A stretch of DNA of 26,140 bases from positions 90,617 to 116,756 of the forward strand of contig NWUY0300006706.1 of assembly GCA_004151065.3 (NCBI GenBank), read 5' to 3'. The notes beneath the pieces are model-generated. The model was not told the origin of the DNA, searched no databases, and was given only the letters and a program-made list of their open reading frames with translations. Below, one piece after another: positions 9,353 through 18,658 of this stretch (within the stretch, counting starts at the first letter, position 1; the number at the start of each line of letters is the position of its first letter). Both the position numbers and the translations under genes were made by a program. Source of the DNA: Larix sibirica (lineage: Eukaryota; Streptophyta; Pinopsida; Pinales; Pinaceae).

Positions 9353-9367
9353 CAAGAGTGAAACTCT
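9353..9367. repeat. Target-site duplication of LINE 2, right copy
   Basis: This is an exact second copy of the 15-base sequence at 6763-6777, directly beyond the truncated 5' end of LINE 2. Confidence 0.9.
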
Positions 9368-9780
9368 ACCCCCTTATAAACTATCGATATATTATTTCAT
9401 ATGATATATTGTTTTTTAAAATAACAATAATAAATCAACCCACATTCATAAGTTGAATATTAAGCTAATTAATAACTAAATTATAATAAATTTTATCATA
9501 TTAAAAAAAATATTATCATCTTTATTCATTTTAATACTATCATTACAACATTTCAATATTATATTTTATAAACCCTTCACATTTCAATATTATATTTTAT
9601 AAACCGTTCACACTCTATAAACATGTTTCTATCATCGACAAACAAACACTTTCTCATAACATCCACATATAAATGCAGTACTTGTAATTTTCATGCGGTG
9701 ATAAGGACCTCCAAGTCAACATCAAAAAAGTATCATCAAAAGTGAGACCATAATTTTTTAAATCTAAACTTTAAATTAAA
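9368..9780. repeat. AT-rich spacer with 31-bp perfect-like tandem duplication
   Basis: No gene is seen. A 31-base unit starting CATTTCAATATTATATTTTA occurs twice in a row, 9549-9579 and 9580-9610, differing at one base. This is the right-hand continuation of the spacer that LINE 2 entered. Confidence 0.7.
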
Positions 9781-9823
9781 TGTTTTTGTTTTTGTTTTTG
9801 TTTTTTTTTTTTTTTTTTTTTTN
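9781..9823. repeat. (GTTTTT)n and 22-T run ending in an N
   Basis: Three GTTTTT-like units lead into 22 T and one ambiguous base at 9823. It may be the poly(A) tail of a minus-strand retroelement lying to the right, or a simple repeat. The N marks a sequencing or assembly uncertainty in the homopolymer. Confidence 0.6.
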
Positions 9824-10260
9824 GAAGAAGAGTGGCGATTACTACTGTAACTACCTTCTCCCCAAGCAAAGTTGTTGAAAAGTTGTAGATGCAAGAAAAA
9901 ACAAAAGGATGGTAGAGAGGATGTTATAGAGGCAAAGATGGGAGATGGTTGGATGTACTCAACAATAATGCTTGCAAATTCATAAAAGGAGGAGGTTGAT
10001 GACACAAGAGCGATGGCAAGTTTCCAAACCTCGATGATGGGAGAGATTAGGACTTTAGGAGCTGAAGGGGGGTTCCAAAAATTACGCCCCAACAAATAGA
10101 CATATGCTTTATAAGGACAATGAAGCAAGAGATGTAAGAGGAGACAAGTGAAGGGTTTATTCAAAGCCCTCCCAACATTGGGCTAAGGAAGAATGTTTTT
10201 GTCCTTGTAGCTAAGATAAAGAAAAGTCCATGAAGCATTCACAAAACTTGAAGTGAGAAT
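9824..10260 (-). pseudogene. Possible scrap of a fourth LINE (zf-RVT end)
   Basis: On the minus strand near 10070-10150 the translation contains LHLLLHCPYKAYVYLLGRNF, which resembles the last part of zf-RVT (H-x3-HCP-x5-W). It lies about 250 bases from a 22-base poly(A)-like tract on the same strand, as the end of a LINE would. The frame is open for about 110 codons but no RT or RNase H motif is seen, and the Trp of the motif is Tyr. It could equally be a chance resemblance. Confidence 0.25.
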
Positions 10261-10829
10261 GCGAAAGTGGGATCAACAATAGAGTGTGTTTGGGAAAATC
10301 TATTGGAGGGAGATCTATTAACTCATAGAGTAAAGAAATTGGAGGACACTATTTGTAAAAGAGAAATAAGACAATTGGAGGTTGAAGGAGGGCTTGAAGG
10401 ACTTAGCTCAAGAACCAAAGAGAAACAAGTAGGCAATATTGGAAGTCCTCAAGGTAATGGAGAAAGTGATGACTGAACGTTGGACATTCTTCTCGACGAA
10501 TACTATCCAAGGCTGCCAATATATATCAACAAAGAGATACCTACAACATAGAGGCCAAGAAGTGCATATAAGAAGTTGAGGCCTTCTCTCTTCCCTCATG
10601 TATTTGTATATGCCATCAAAATCTTAGTGACTTAGGTCTTCAACCTTTGTAAATTTGTTTTCATCTAATGTCAAGAAATAGGTCAATATGGCTAGTTGCA
10701 ATTGGAAACACTTTTTATTTAAAGTTATATGTTATGCTATAAACTAATAAGAGTGCTTTTTACTCCAACTTTTGGTTCACATGTTGTAAGGGCATTTGGC
10801 ATGCTTTGCTAAAAATTATGATGGCCAAC
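10261..10829. other. No recognisable gene
   Basis: Short open frames on both strands (for example 10267-10476 plus, Lys/Glu-rich) match nothing I recognise. They are not supported by neighbours or motifs. Confidence 0.4.
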
Positions 10830-11001
10830 AAAAAAAACCAAACTTCAATCCACGATCAAAATACAAATACATTATGCTCTAATTCCTCACAATAAATTTT
10901 GATATAAATTTTCCAAAAAAAAAACCTAATCTTCAATCCATGATTAGAATACAAATACATTATGCTCTAATTCCTCACAATAAATTTTGATATAAATTTT
11001 C
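10830..11001. repeat. Two-copy tandem duplication, ~85 bp
   Basis: The segment around 10830-10913 repeats at about 10914-11001. Both copies contain CTTCAATCCA or a near match, ATACAAATACATTATGCTCT and ATTTTGATATAAATTTTC. Copies differ by a few bases, mainly in the A run and near the start. Confidence 0.85.
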
Positions 11002-11360
11002 ATTTTACGATATAAAAATCTTGCCCTCTTTGAATAGAAAATAAAAATCAAACTTCACTTAATCTATGAATCAAATGGAAAATGATAAAACATTATATTT
11101 AAAGTTACATTAATATTCACTTAAGGAATCCAAAAAGCCTACAACATGACCCCTACAAGTCCGTAGAGCACTAACATCAGCCCAAGGATATACCACCTTA
11201 AAAGCTTTATATCACGTGAACCACTTAGCATTGGTTTTGTCCCACAAAAGAGGACTTGAAATTTGACTATCTTCCCATAGAATACACAAACAAAATGTGT
11301 ACAAAAATGATAAGAAGTTACCAAACAACATATTATAGATCATGAGCTCTGTTTTTTTTA
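11002..11360. other. AT-rich, no recognisable gene
   Basis: There is a 61-codon open frame on the minus strand (11139-11324) without known motifs. I see nothing else that can be supported. Confidence 0.35.
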
Positions 11361-11416
11361 AGGAAATGTATATATTGGTAAGAATTTTTTTATAGGAAAT
11401 GTATATATTGGTAAGG
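11361..11416. repeat. Short tandem duplication, 21-bp unit
   Basis: GGAAATGTATATATTGGTAAG occurs at 11361-11381 and again at 11396-11416. A diverged third version (GGAAATGCCTATATTATAAG) lies at 11490-11509, just before the larger duplication. Confidence 0.7.
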
Positions 11417-11506
11417 ATAATGAATGTGTAAAAAATGACAAGAAGCTACCAAAACGCAATAGTATAGATAAAAAATCCAATTTTCTATAGGAAATGCCTA
11501 TATTAT

Positions 11507-11683
11507 AAGGATAATAAACCATCACATCAAACCAAATGAAGCATGCACTATAGAGTGCAAATGTACTCATCATTTAACATGAATAAAATACTTGTAAGGA
11601 TAATAAACCATCACATCAAACAAATGAAGCATGCACTATAGAGTACAAACGCACTCATCATTTAACATGAATAAAATACCTGT
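11507..11683. repeat. Two-copy tandem duplication, 88-89 bp
   Basis: Copy 1 is 11507-11595 and copy 2 is 11596-11683. They share AAGGATAATAAACCATCACA at the start and CATTTAACATGAATAAAATA near the end. They differ at about five positions including one deleted base. The near identity points to a recent event. Confidence 0.9.
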
Positions 11684-11856
11684 AGAGTTCATTGGTATGA
11701 CTAAATAAATATGTTTTTTTTTTGTGGGAAAAGATGAGAGAAGTGTGACGAAACCAGCTAGACTCGTTAACCAAGCCAAGAAACGGTTGAGTATATAGTA
11801 TATGACAATGCCTAATTTGCTTTGCCAAGTGTAAATATTTGGTGGACATTTGTTTG

Positions 11857-12025
11857 TTTTTTTTGTAACCGTTTTTTTTTTTGTAACCGAGGGGAAACGG
11901 ACACCATCGAGGTTGTACAGGCTTTTTCTGGGGTGCAGCAGCAGCACCTCCCCCGCAGCAATCGAAGCCGGACTTCCTGCGAGGCATCCGTCAGGCCCCA
12001 CCGCTGGGCTCTGCTCTCAACCCCT
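11857..12025 (-). mobile_element. tRNA-derived SINE, GC-rich, with doubled tail unit
   Basis: On the minus strand this ~160-base GC-rich unit stands out from AT-rich surroundings. GAGCCCAGCGG at 12011-12001 matches 10 of 11 positions of the pol III box A consensus, and GCTTCGATTGC at 11968-11958 matches 9 of 11 of box B. The gap is 32 bases, as in a tRNA. The 3' end shows CGGTTAC followed by an A run, twice in a row, which looks like a tail plus a repeat of the last bases. No clear target-site duplication was found. Open frames here on both strands are chance. Confidence 0.62.
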
Positions 12026-12186
12026 TAAATTAAATGTTAACCACCACCATGTTCCATGTGGTGAACCAAAACAACAACAACAATAAATTGGTACCATGTG
12101 TAGGCATGTTAAAAATCGATTAGAGTGCATATATTCTCCAAGAAACCTTCCTTCCACAATAATTGGGCATCCTATGCAATACGACC

Positions 12187-12254
12187 AACATTAATGCCCT
12201 ACTTATACGTACAATCTCTAACTAACATTAATGCCCTACTTATGCGTAGAATCT
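12187..12254. repeat. Two-copy tandem duplication, 37-bp period
   Basis: AACATTAATGCCCTACTTAT starts both copies, at 12187-12217 and 12224-12254. They differ at two positions over 31 bases and are separated by six bases. Confidence 0.85.
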
Positions 12255-12960
12255 TTTTTATTTTTATTTTTTAAATTAGTAAGAAGATTTTTTCAAAAAT
12301 AAGTATTGTTTGCTTTGACTTTAGTGATGCTTATCACTTGATAGGATCCCCGCATTGCATGTTATTGTTTTGGAATTATTTACTATATCTTTATTTTTAA
12401 TATATATATCAATCACTTGTTGATAGGCATTTGAGGTTGGATAATTACATAGTTAAATCGGGTATCCTCATCATATATCACCTACATGACCAAAGCAATA
12501 AATGAAGCAAGTGAGCAGATTTAACATGTTTACTTCTTACAGTCTCAAAGTGTTCTTGTTATTTCATCTTTTAGACTATGCTTTTCATTCACACACATGC
12601 ACATACACCCACATACATATTTTTCAGAAAAAAATGCTTTTGTAATTTATTCTAATAAAAAATGGAAATGGCATTCTTTATGTGCTATAGGCATGCGTAT
12701 AAAAATAGACGATGGAGAAAAAAACCTCCCCATGTTGATTCTCACCCTACATATTTCTAATGGATCATTACCTCTAGATATACTGAAACAATATCGAGTC
12801 TTTTAATTGTCCATTAATTGTAAAAAACAACATATTGTGTACTATAAACAAAGAGAGGACCCTTTGAAAAAGTAACTAAACTTCATAAATAAATAAATAA
12901 ATGATTATCTTAATTGTGTAAATAATAGTTTCTTATAGTGTAGTGCTTCTTTCCCACCCA
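12255..12960. other. AT-rich; no gene, possibly the LINE 3 3' UTR
   Basis: A T-rich tract at 12254-12276 could be the remnant of the LINE 3 poly(A), which would make this stretch its 3' UTR. This is only a possibility because the tract is interrupted. A 4-base repeat (AAAT)n lies at 12886-12903. Confidence 0.3.
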
Positions 12961-12964
12961 CTGG

Positions 12965-13435
12965 TCTTATTTAAAGTGCCTCTACTAGTGTGTTATAGTC
13001 ACAGAATACATGAGTGAAGGTGATTTGCTAAAAAATGTGAAGTATCTCCTTAAGTTTCTCTTTTAGTTCTTCCAAAAGAACACAATGTATTTGCATCTCA
13101 CCTTTCATCCATTTGATCATCAACAATGAATCTCCAAATACCTGCACTTTTAATATACCTTTATCCACTACAATTCTTAAGAGAAGTCAAAGTGCCATCA
13201 ATTCTACATAATTTTTTGTCCCATATCCCAGTCCTACTTTCAATTGAATGAAATAATCATCATAGAGGAACAATGGACCTCCAACAATTCTAAAAGAATT
13301 TTGACCTTGTCTGGCTCCATCAAAGAAGCCTTGGGGGGTGGATTTGTCAATATATAACTCACCTATATGCCTCAATGGTTTTGGATTTGGGATTGGTCTA
13401 CATCCATGTAATATACCACAAATTTGATTATACAC
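12965..13435 (-). pseudogene. LINE 3 RNase H domain
   Basis: Motifs in order are GFFDGARQG (first Asp), GLGYGTKNYVELMAL (Glu), VFGDSLLMIKWM (third acidic residue) and a degraded FTHVFCDYNTLVEAL, where the last Asp of the family is missing. A TGA at 13184-13186 follows the second motif, and a TAG lies after the LHIF segment near 13025. The GLGxGTxNxxEL form differs from the RGSNTxSELLxL form of LINE 1 and LINE 2. That marks a separate lineage. Confidence 0.8.
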
Positions 13436-13629
13436 TTGAAATGTGGGGATCTATTTACCTTAAAAAATACGGGCATTCCAAGACAACCATATGCCCCCTA
13501 AAGTGAGACATGGCACTACTTTGAATACTTTTAATTCCTTTTTTTGGAACTATGCTCAAAAGCATTCCTGTAATGTAGAACCCATCCAAAGATTTGTCAA
13601 TCTAGTTAGTCTTGCTATATACTTTTAAA

Positions 13630-13865
13630 TATGTTGGGCATGATGGCAATGAATCACTAGACGTGAAGTTGTTTCTACAACCTTCATACATAACATGCAA
13701 AAACTGGGGCCATATCTCCCTCTCTTCTATAAGGCCTCCCATGTTAGGACGTTATTTCTAAGAGCAAGCCAAAGATTTATTTATTTTGTCTTTTTGGGTG
13801 ATTTTATTTTCCAAATTTGAGTCCACAACCACACCTCTTCTTGCTCAATGGGATCCATTAATACT
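13630..13865 (-). pseudogene. LINE 3 zf-RVT region
   Basis: The frame reads EEVWLWTQIWKIKSPKKTK, then INLWLALRNNVLTWEAL, then KRGRYGPSFCMLCMKVVET and VIHC. This is the zf-RVT pattern with the Cys pair and His-Cys end. Two stops fall inside it. The 13440-13630 part leads on to the RNase H but is too decayed to follow. Confidence 0.7.
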
Positions 13866-14020
13866 TCATATCTCATCTTAGTCGTATACGTAATTGAGAC
13901 CTTATTTTTTTCCCACACCAAATAATTTTCATATTCTCTTATTCTCAGATAATTCCCCTACTACAATATAGTTGTTGCATTTGAATCTACAATCTGATGT
14001 AAAGTGAATATACCTTTGTA

Positions 14021-14293
14021 TTAAAGATGGGATATCATATTAGGGTTTAGAAGAATGGGATCCCCACAAACAATTATAGTGTTTGAACCCACTCTAACAC
14101 TCTCCCCATTTCCAACTTTCCAGGACAAAAAATTACCATTAACATGAAAATATAGTACCATTTCTTTCCAATGGTTTGAAACATTTTTGATACTTTCTAG
14201 GGATGCTTTATCCGATCTAAAAAGGAGGAAGGAGCTATGTATTTCTATATAATTATGGATTTCCATAAGCTCCGCTTTGAAATGAGATTCCAT
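14021..14293 (-). pseudogene. LINE 3 connector after RT
   Basis: A 90-codon open segment ends in FLSWKVGNGESVRVGSNTI, the conserved connector between RT thumb and zf-RVT in plant LINEs. An 80-codon frame on the plus strand overlaps only its start and is a shadow. Confidence 0.65.
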
Positions 14294-14449
14294 AGAGTTC
14301 TAGCAACCAATGATTTCCCAAAGATATGGCTTTTCTTCAACCCCTATCCCCCCTTGTTTCTTGGAAGAGTAATATACTGCCATCTAACCCACATGATACC
14401 TCCATGCTCGTCTTTTCCTCCTCATAAGAAATTAAAACATACATTTTGT

Positions 14450-15570
14450 ATCTTTTATGAAACAACATCTAGGATCTAATAAAAAGAATACCAATAGATT
14501 GAAATGGCTCTATGATATCCTTGACTTAGGTTAGTACTTTGCCACCCTCCAAAGAGATAACTATTGCACCAAAAATGTATTATTTTTCTCAATCTTGCAT
14601 AATAACCTTCCCCAGTCACCTTTCCTACAGTCATTTGGATTTATAATATAAACTAAATACTTGAAACCCTCTTATAATGCAAAGTATCTACATGGAAACA
14701 AAGTTTTTAAATGGATTTCCTCCTCCTCACTCAAGCTATTAAAATTGATAACATATTTTTTGAACATTGACCTCCATACATGTAGCTACACACTAGATAT
14801 TGAGTATACCTTGAACTTTCCTTGCTTCCCTATTTGAATCATTAGAAAACAAAATAATATCACCAACAAGTAGGTTAACAACACATAATTGCCCATGTTG
14901 ATCCACATCAAACCAACCATTCCTTTTGCTTCCATAATTGCTTGATTTAACCCTTTTGCAACCAACAAAACAAGAATGTAAGATAGAGGCCATCCTTGTC
15001 TTAGGACCCTTATAGGATTAAAGAAATGAAAGGCCTATACATTGATAAGAACAACATAAGAGGTTCACATTACACATCCCACAATTCACTTTACCATAGG
15101 GTAATTGAACCCCACATGAATCAATATGATCCTTAAGTATAGATAACTTGTCCTATCATAATATTTTGAAAGATCCAACTTAGCATAGCATGTTTCTTCT
15201 TTGTTATAATTGTATATAGTTATTCCTGAGCAACCCCTAGGGCTTCATGAATTTGTCCACCAACTAAAAATCCAAATTTCTCTAGGGAGACGACCATGTA
15301 AAAAACTTCTTTCAACCACAATGCTAGAATCTTAGCTATGATTTTATAGACATAGTTACATAGGGATATCGCATTTTAGTCATCAAATGTGCCTAAATTA
15401 TCATATTTAGGGATTAAAGATATGGATGCAAAATTTATACACCCCAAAATATTTATGATAACCTAGAATTCTTCAATTCCTTGAGAAGGCCCTCTCAACT
15501 AGATCATAAAATCCCCCCAAAAATACAATAGTCCACCTATTTGGCTTAGGGCTCTTGTCCTTATAGAAAG
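14450..15570 (-). pseudogene. LINE 3 reverse transcriptase domain
   Basis: Going along the minus strand, the N-terminal motif is seen as DKSPKPNRW near 15525-15550 (family: SPGPDGW). It is followed by EALGVAQE and AMLS near 15200-15240, and RVLRQGWPLS and LVAKGLNQAIMEAKG at about 14950-15015. At the catalytic box near 14868-14890 the text changes frame: TYLLV in one frame and VGDIILFS in the next. The second Asp and neighbouring bases appear deleted. The thumb continues at 14450-14780, heavily broken. Confidence 0.72.
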
Positions 15571-16185
15571 AGTGAATAATAGTTTGAAGCTCTTCCTTGG
15601 ACATCTCTTCATATAGCCTCTGATTTACTTCCTAAGACACACACTATGGAAAAAAAGAGGTTATTTTGACAATCTCTACAGGATTTATCCTTACTAGCTC
15701 AAAATAAACTAACTAAAAGTGATTGAATTCCATAACAACTAGGTCTTTGAAAACCACCCACCTTTGACCCTTCATTATCTTGCAATTCCCAAATTATGTT
15801 CACACTCTTCTTGTGATTTTCATTATGATGAAAGAACTTGGAGTTTTCATTGCCCTTCTCTAGCAAGATGGATTAACATTTCATCCTTTTCTACTTCCTT
15901 ACTTTCAAGTAATATTCTTTTTTACACTCTAAATATTTAAGCTTTTGAGCCTCTTCTTCATTAAAAATTCCTATAGTATTAAGTTCATACATATCTTTAA
16001 TTTCATACGGTCTCCTTTAAAATTATGCCCCCATTTTAATGAGCTTCAACTACACAAGCCACAAATTTGCTTTTAATATCCTTAAGAGAATCAACAAGTT
16101 GGAAACTATCTAAGTCTCTAGAATCAAGGGTGAAACTCCTTCATTATCTTTGCACGATTTTCTAAATCCCTCCTCCTCGATCTAG
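15571..16185 (-). pseudogene. LINE 3 linker between endonuclease and RT, heavily decayed
   Basis: It lies where the ORF2 linker should be. It has many stops in all frames and no motif that I can name. Its place between two clear domains of one element is the only evidence. Confidence 0.45.
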
Positions 16186-16186
16186 C

Positions 16187-16970
16187 TTAGAGTAAACTTA
16201 AATTGGCTAGATGGATTTTCTTCTTGACAAACCAACTGCATAAATATAGGTTTATGGTCATATGAAACCCCAATATCAATCCACTATATTCTACGATCAA
16301 ATAAAGACATAAATGTTCAAAGACCAAAAATTGACCCAAGCTTTTAGCAACCCCTGCCTCTCCCTGTCTATCGTTTCTCCAGGTAGGCTTAAGAGAGTTT
16401 GGTTCTACATTCACTATACCCATCACTTCAATTTTGTGCTTGAAATAATCTACAAGACAATCTATCCTTGTAGAGGCTTATAATCTATTGATGGTGAAAT
16501 TTAAGTCACCAACTATGATGAGCCTTTCCTCCTTTACCACCTTTAGAGAGAAAAAATCCCAAATACCTTGGATTTTGGAGTATGTCACATACACATTCAT
16601 CACTATGATAGTTTTCCCCAAACCTTTTAATAATAATTCTATGCATATACCTGAAAGCATAGGGAAAACATTAATTACTTATAGACTTGAATTCCAACTC
16701 ATGTTCAAACCACTAAAGTTAGCAAAGGAATCCATATCACATAAGTCCTAGATTTTAAAACAACTTCTCAAAACCCAAACTAACTTATCTCCCAACCTTG
16801 TATTCTGTTGCATAAGGAAAACATATATCTTTTCTATCTCTACTAATATGGACACGGACTGCCTCTTGGGATTGCATTCTAATATGCATTTTTTTAGGGA
16901 AATGATCTTCACTAGTTAACAACTTTCTATGATTGTCCCACTATAATGACTCTAATGATCATCTTCTATC
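16187..16970 (-). pseudogene. LINE 3 APE-type endonuclease domain
   Basis: Visible motifs are IIVMNVYVTYSK and RLIIVGDLNFTI at 16478-16600 (Asp and Asn of the active site), then NSLKPTWRNDRQGEAGVAK and the end motif SYDHKPI near 16235-16255 with Asp and His kept. The front part near 16830-16970 is recognisable only as KRQSVSILVE and MQQNTRLG. The catalytic Glu reads Gln there (QQ instead of QE). At least two frame changes and several stops are present. Confidence 0.75.
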
Positions 16971-16974
16971 TACC

Positions 16975-17520
16975 TATCTAGATTTCTCTAATTGATTTTT
17001 ATTTGGACTACTACATGTATGATTTTATTCCCACTAATCCATTAAAAGACTCCATGATAGGATCTATGCCTATACCACTTGAGCTAATACCTCCCTTTGA
17101 CGGGTCTCCTTTCCCGGGATTAAGTACTGGATATCGACCTTCCTTATCAATTTATTTTCCATTCAAACCTAACCCTAATCTAGAACATAAATCCTCAGAG
17201 TTCTCGGAAGAGCTACTTCCTTTATATGAACCCTCCCTACCTCGGTGTTTGTTAAATAATTTGTTTAGGTTTGATCCAATTTTCTCAATATTCAAATTAT
17301 CATCTAAGGGACAATTTGAATTTTATCCGATTGGGACAAGGGTAAGATTACCTTTTCAATAACCTCCTTCTCTAACAACTTGCATGGGTTGTCCACATAG
17401 TTATTTATTTCAACTTCCTTTTCCACTAGCTTTGGACTATCGCAAGAGAGTCCATTGGACACCCGTTTAAGACACTTTATCTCCTTCACTATATCCTTGG
17501 ATTCTAACTGAGGGGGATTT
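16975..17520 (-). pseudogene. LINE 3 ORF1 C-terminal remnant (probable)
   Basis: This sits upstream of the endonuclease. A minus-strand frame at 17304-17489 is rich in Lys and Glu and fits an ORF1 tail, but no DUF4283 or zinc knuckle is visible. A 119-codon frame on the plus strand (17003-17362) is Pro/Leu-rich and lies opposite this tail. I treat it as the complement of the ORF1 remnant. Confidence 0.35.
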
Positions 17521-17939
17521 GCTTCTTAGATCAAATCTACATCAACACAAATATTTGGATTTAGGCCTATAGGCTTCATTGGAGATTATTGTGGGTTAGG
17601 TTCACTAATAGACTAAAGGGTAGACTCATATCTAAATTTCCATAAATTTTCATGCATATCAAGATAAAAGAAGAAGGTAATAGAGGAGAACTTGATTCTC
17701 GATGGTTTTCCAAAGCTTTGCATGTGATCCATTCAATCCAATCCAAACTATGACATTATTCTCATAAAACTACACACATTTCAAACAAACATAACCTTGA
17801 TAATTATACTTAAATTACAATCAATAATATAACTTGAGAATGCATATGAAAAATCTAAGTAACTTTTAGAAAAAGTACATCCCATCCAAATCTAGTATTC
17901 ATTCATGACATTTAATCAATAACAACAATATTTCAGGGG
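17521..17939. other. No recognisable gene
   Basis: AT-rich stretch between the LINE 3 remnant and the LTR candidate. The boundary of either element may lie inside it. Confidence 0.3.
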
Positions 17940-18100
17940 GCCTAGATGGGGGGGGAGAAGGTCAATTTGTATTATTTATAAGGAAAAAGTAGTAACAAAA
18001 TGAATACATAAATCTTGTCACAGTACTATCTTCACTAGAGTCCACATCCTCTTATCCCTATCCACAATCATTAATCCTCCTAATGATCATGGTCTCAAAC

Positions 18101-18106
18101 TTTATT
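18101..18106 (-). promoter_or_regulatory. Poly(A) signal of the LTR candidate
   Basis: AATAAA on the minus strand, about 200 bases downstream of the TATA box, is where an LTR transcript would end. Confidence 0.4.
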
Positions 18107-18301
18107 GCAATGGAGAAGTAAGAGAGAGATTGATAGATCTTCCACACAAGAAGAAACAACTACTGTAAGAAAGAAATGCTAGGGCTCTCTCAACAAAAAG
18201 AAATGATGGCCAATAATATTTTTGCAAGAGACTCTTGATTTCTTTAAAGTTTAGATGCTTTTGACCAATTTCTATGTCCCCGTCTCTCAACTCTAGATAT
18301 C

Positions 18302-18310
18302 CATTTATAA
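18302..18310 (-). promoter_or_regulatory. TATA box of the LTR candidate
   Basis: TATAAATGG on the minus strand, in a position that would make the first ~340 bases of the LTR the U3 region. Confidence 0.4.
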
Positions 18311-18644
18311 GCTAGTAAGGTGATAAGCTTGTGGTTGGGTAGAATGCATGTTGTGCATGTGTGAGCGACACACATATTTTACTCAAAGTTTTTTTGTTTT
18401 CCAATCTTTCTTTCCATTTTTCATGGTTTTATGAGGTGGCCACAAGTTTTCTATTGAGGAAACACTATCGATCATGACCTTCCTTAAGGAAATCCATAAG
18501 GCTTGTGACTGTCCCTAGGAAAAAGCACAACCTAGTGGTAAACTAGGAAAAACTCCATACAAGTCATGCAATTTAGATTATATTCAATTAATTTAGCCTA
18601 TGTTTAGTTGAATTTAGTAAATAGTGCCAAATATAAGTATAACA

Positions 18645-18658
18645 AATTCCCCCTTATG
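18645..18658 (-). other. Polypurine tract
   Basis: CATAAGGGGGAATT on the minus strand directly before the TG of the LTR candidate. This is the usual primer for plus-strand DNA synthesis in Copia- and Gypsy-type elements. It implies that internal sequence of the element lies to the right. Confidence 0.5.

Larger units (their letters stand above)
12950..17520 (-). mobile_element. LINE 3: old L1-type LINE with ORF1 remnant, ORF2 domains in order
   Basis: On the minus strand the same order appears as in LINE 1: ORF1 remnant, endonuclease, RT, zf-RVT, RNase H. Sequence is clearly different from LINE 1 and LINE 2. It carries many more stops and indels, so it is probably older. Both outer ends are uncertain: coding similarity fades near 12950 and near 17500. 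No target-site duplication could be found. Confidence 0.82.
17940..18644 (-). mobile_element. Candidate 3' LTR of an LTR retrotransposon
   Basis: On the minus strand the unit starts TGTTATACTTATAT right after a polypurine tract, as a 3' LTR does. It has a TATA box (TATAAATGG at 18310-18302) about 340 bases in and a poly(A) signal AATAAA at 18106-18101, about 200 bases after. This is the U3-R-U5 order. Then follow C-rich bases near 17950. The right end of the LTR (expected CA) could not be fixed, nor a second LTR found in the window. Confidence 0.5.

Noticed and set aside
12254-12276. T-rich tract as poly(A) tail of LINE 3
   Set aside because: Interrupted by A in several places, about 700 bases from the RNase H end, and no matching target-site duplication. 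Kept only as a possibility.
17003-17362. 119-codon plus-strand frame, Pro/Leu-rich
   Set aside because: No motif recognised; it lies opposite the position of the LINE 3 ORF1 tail, and no upstream or downstream coding sequence supports it.
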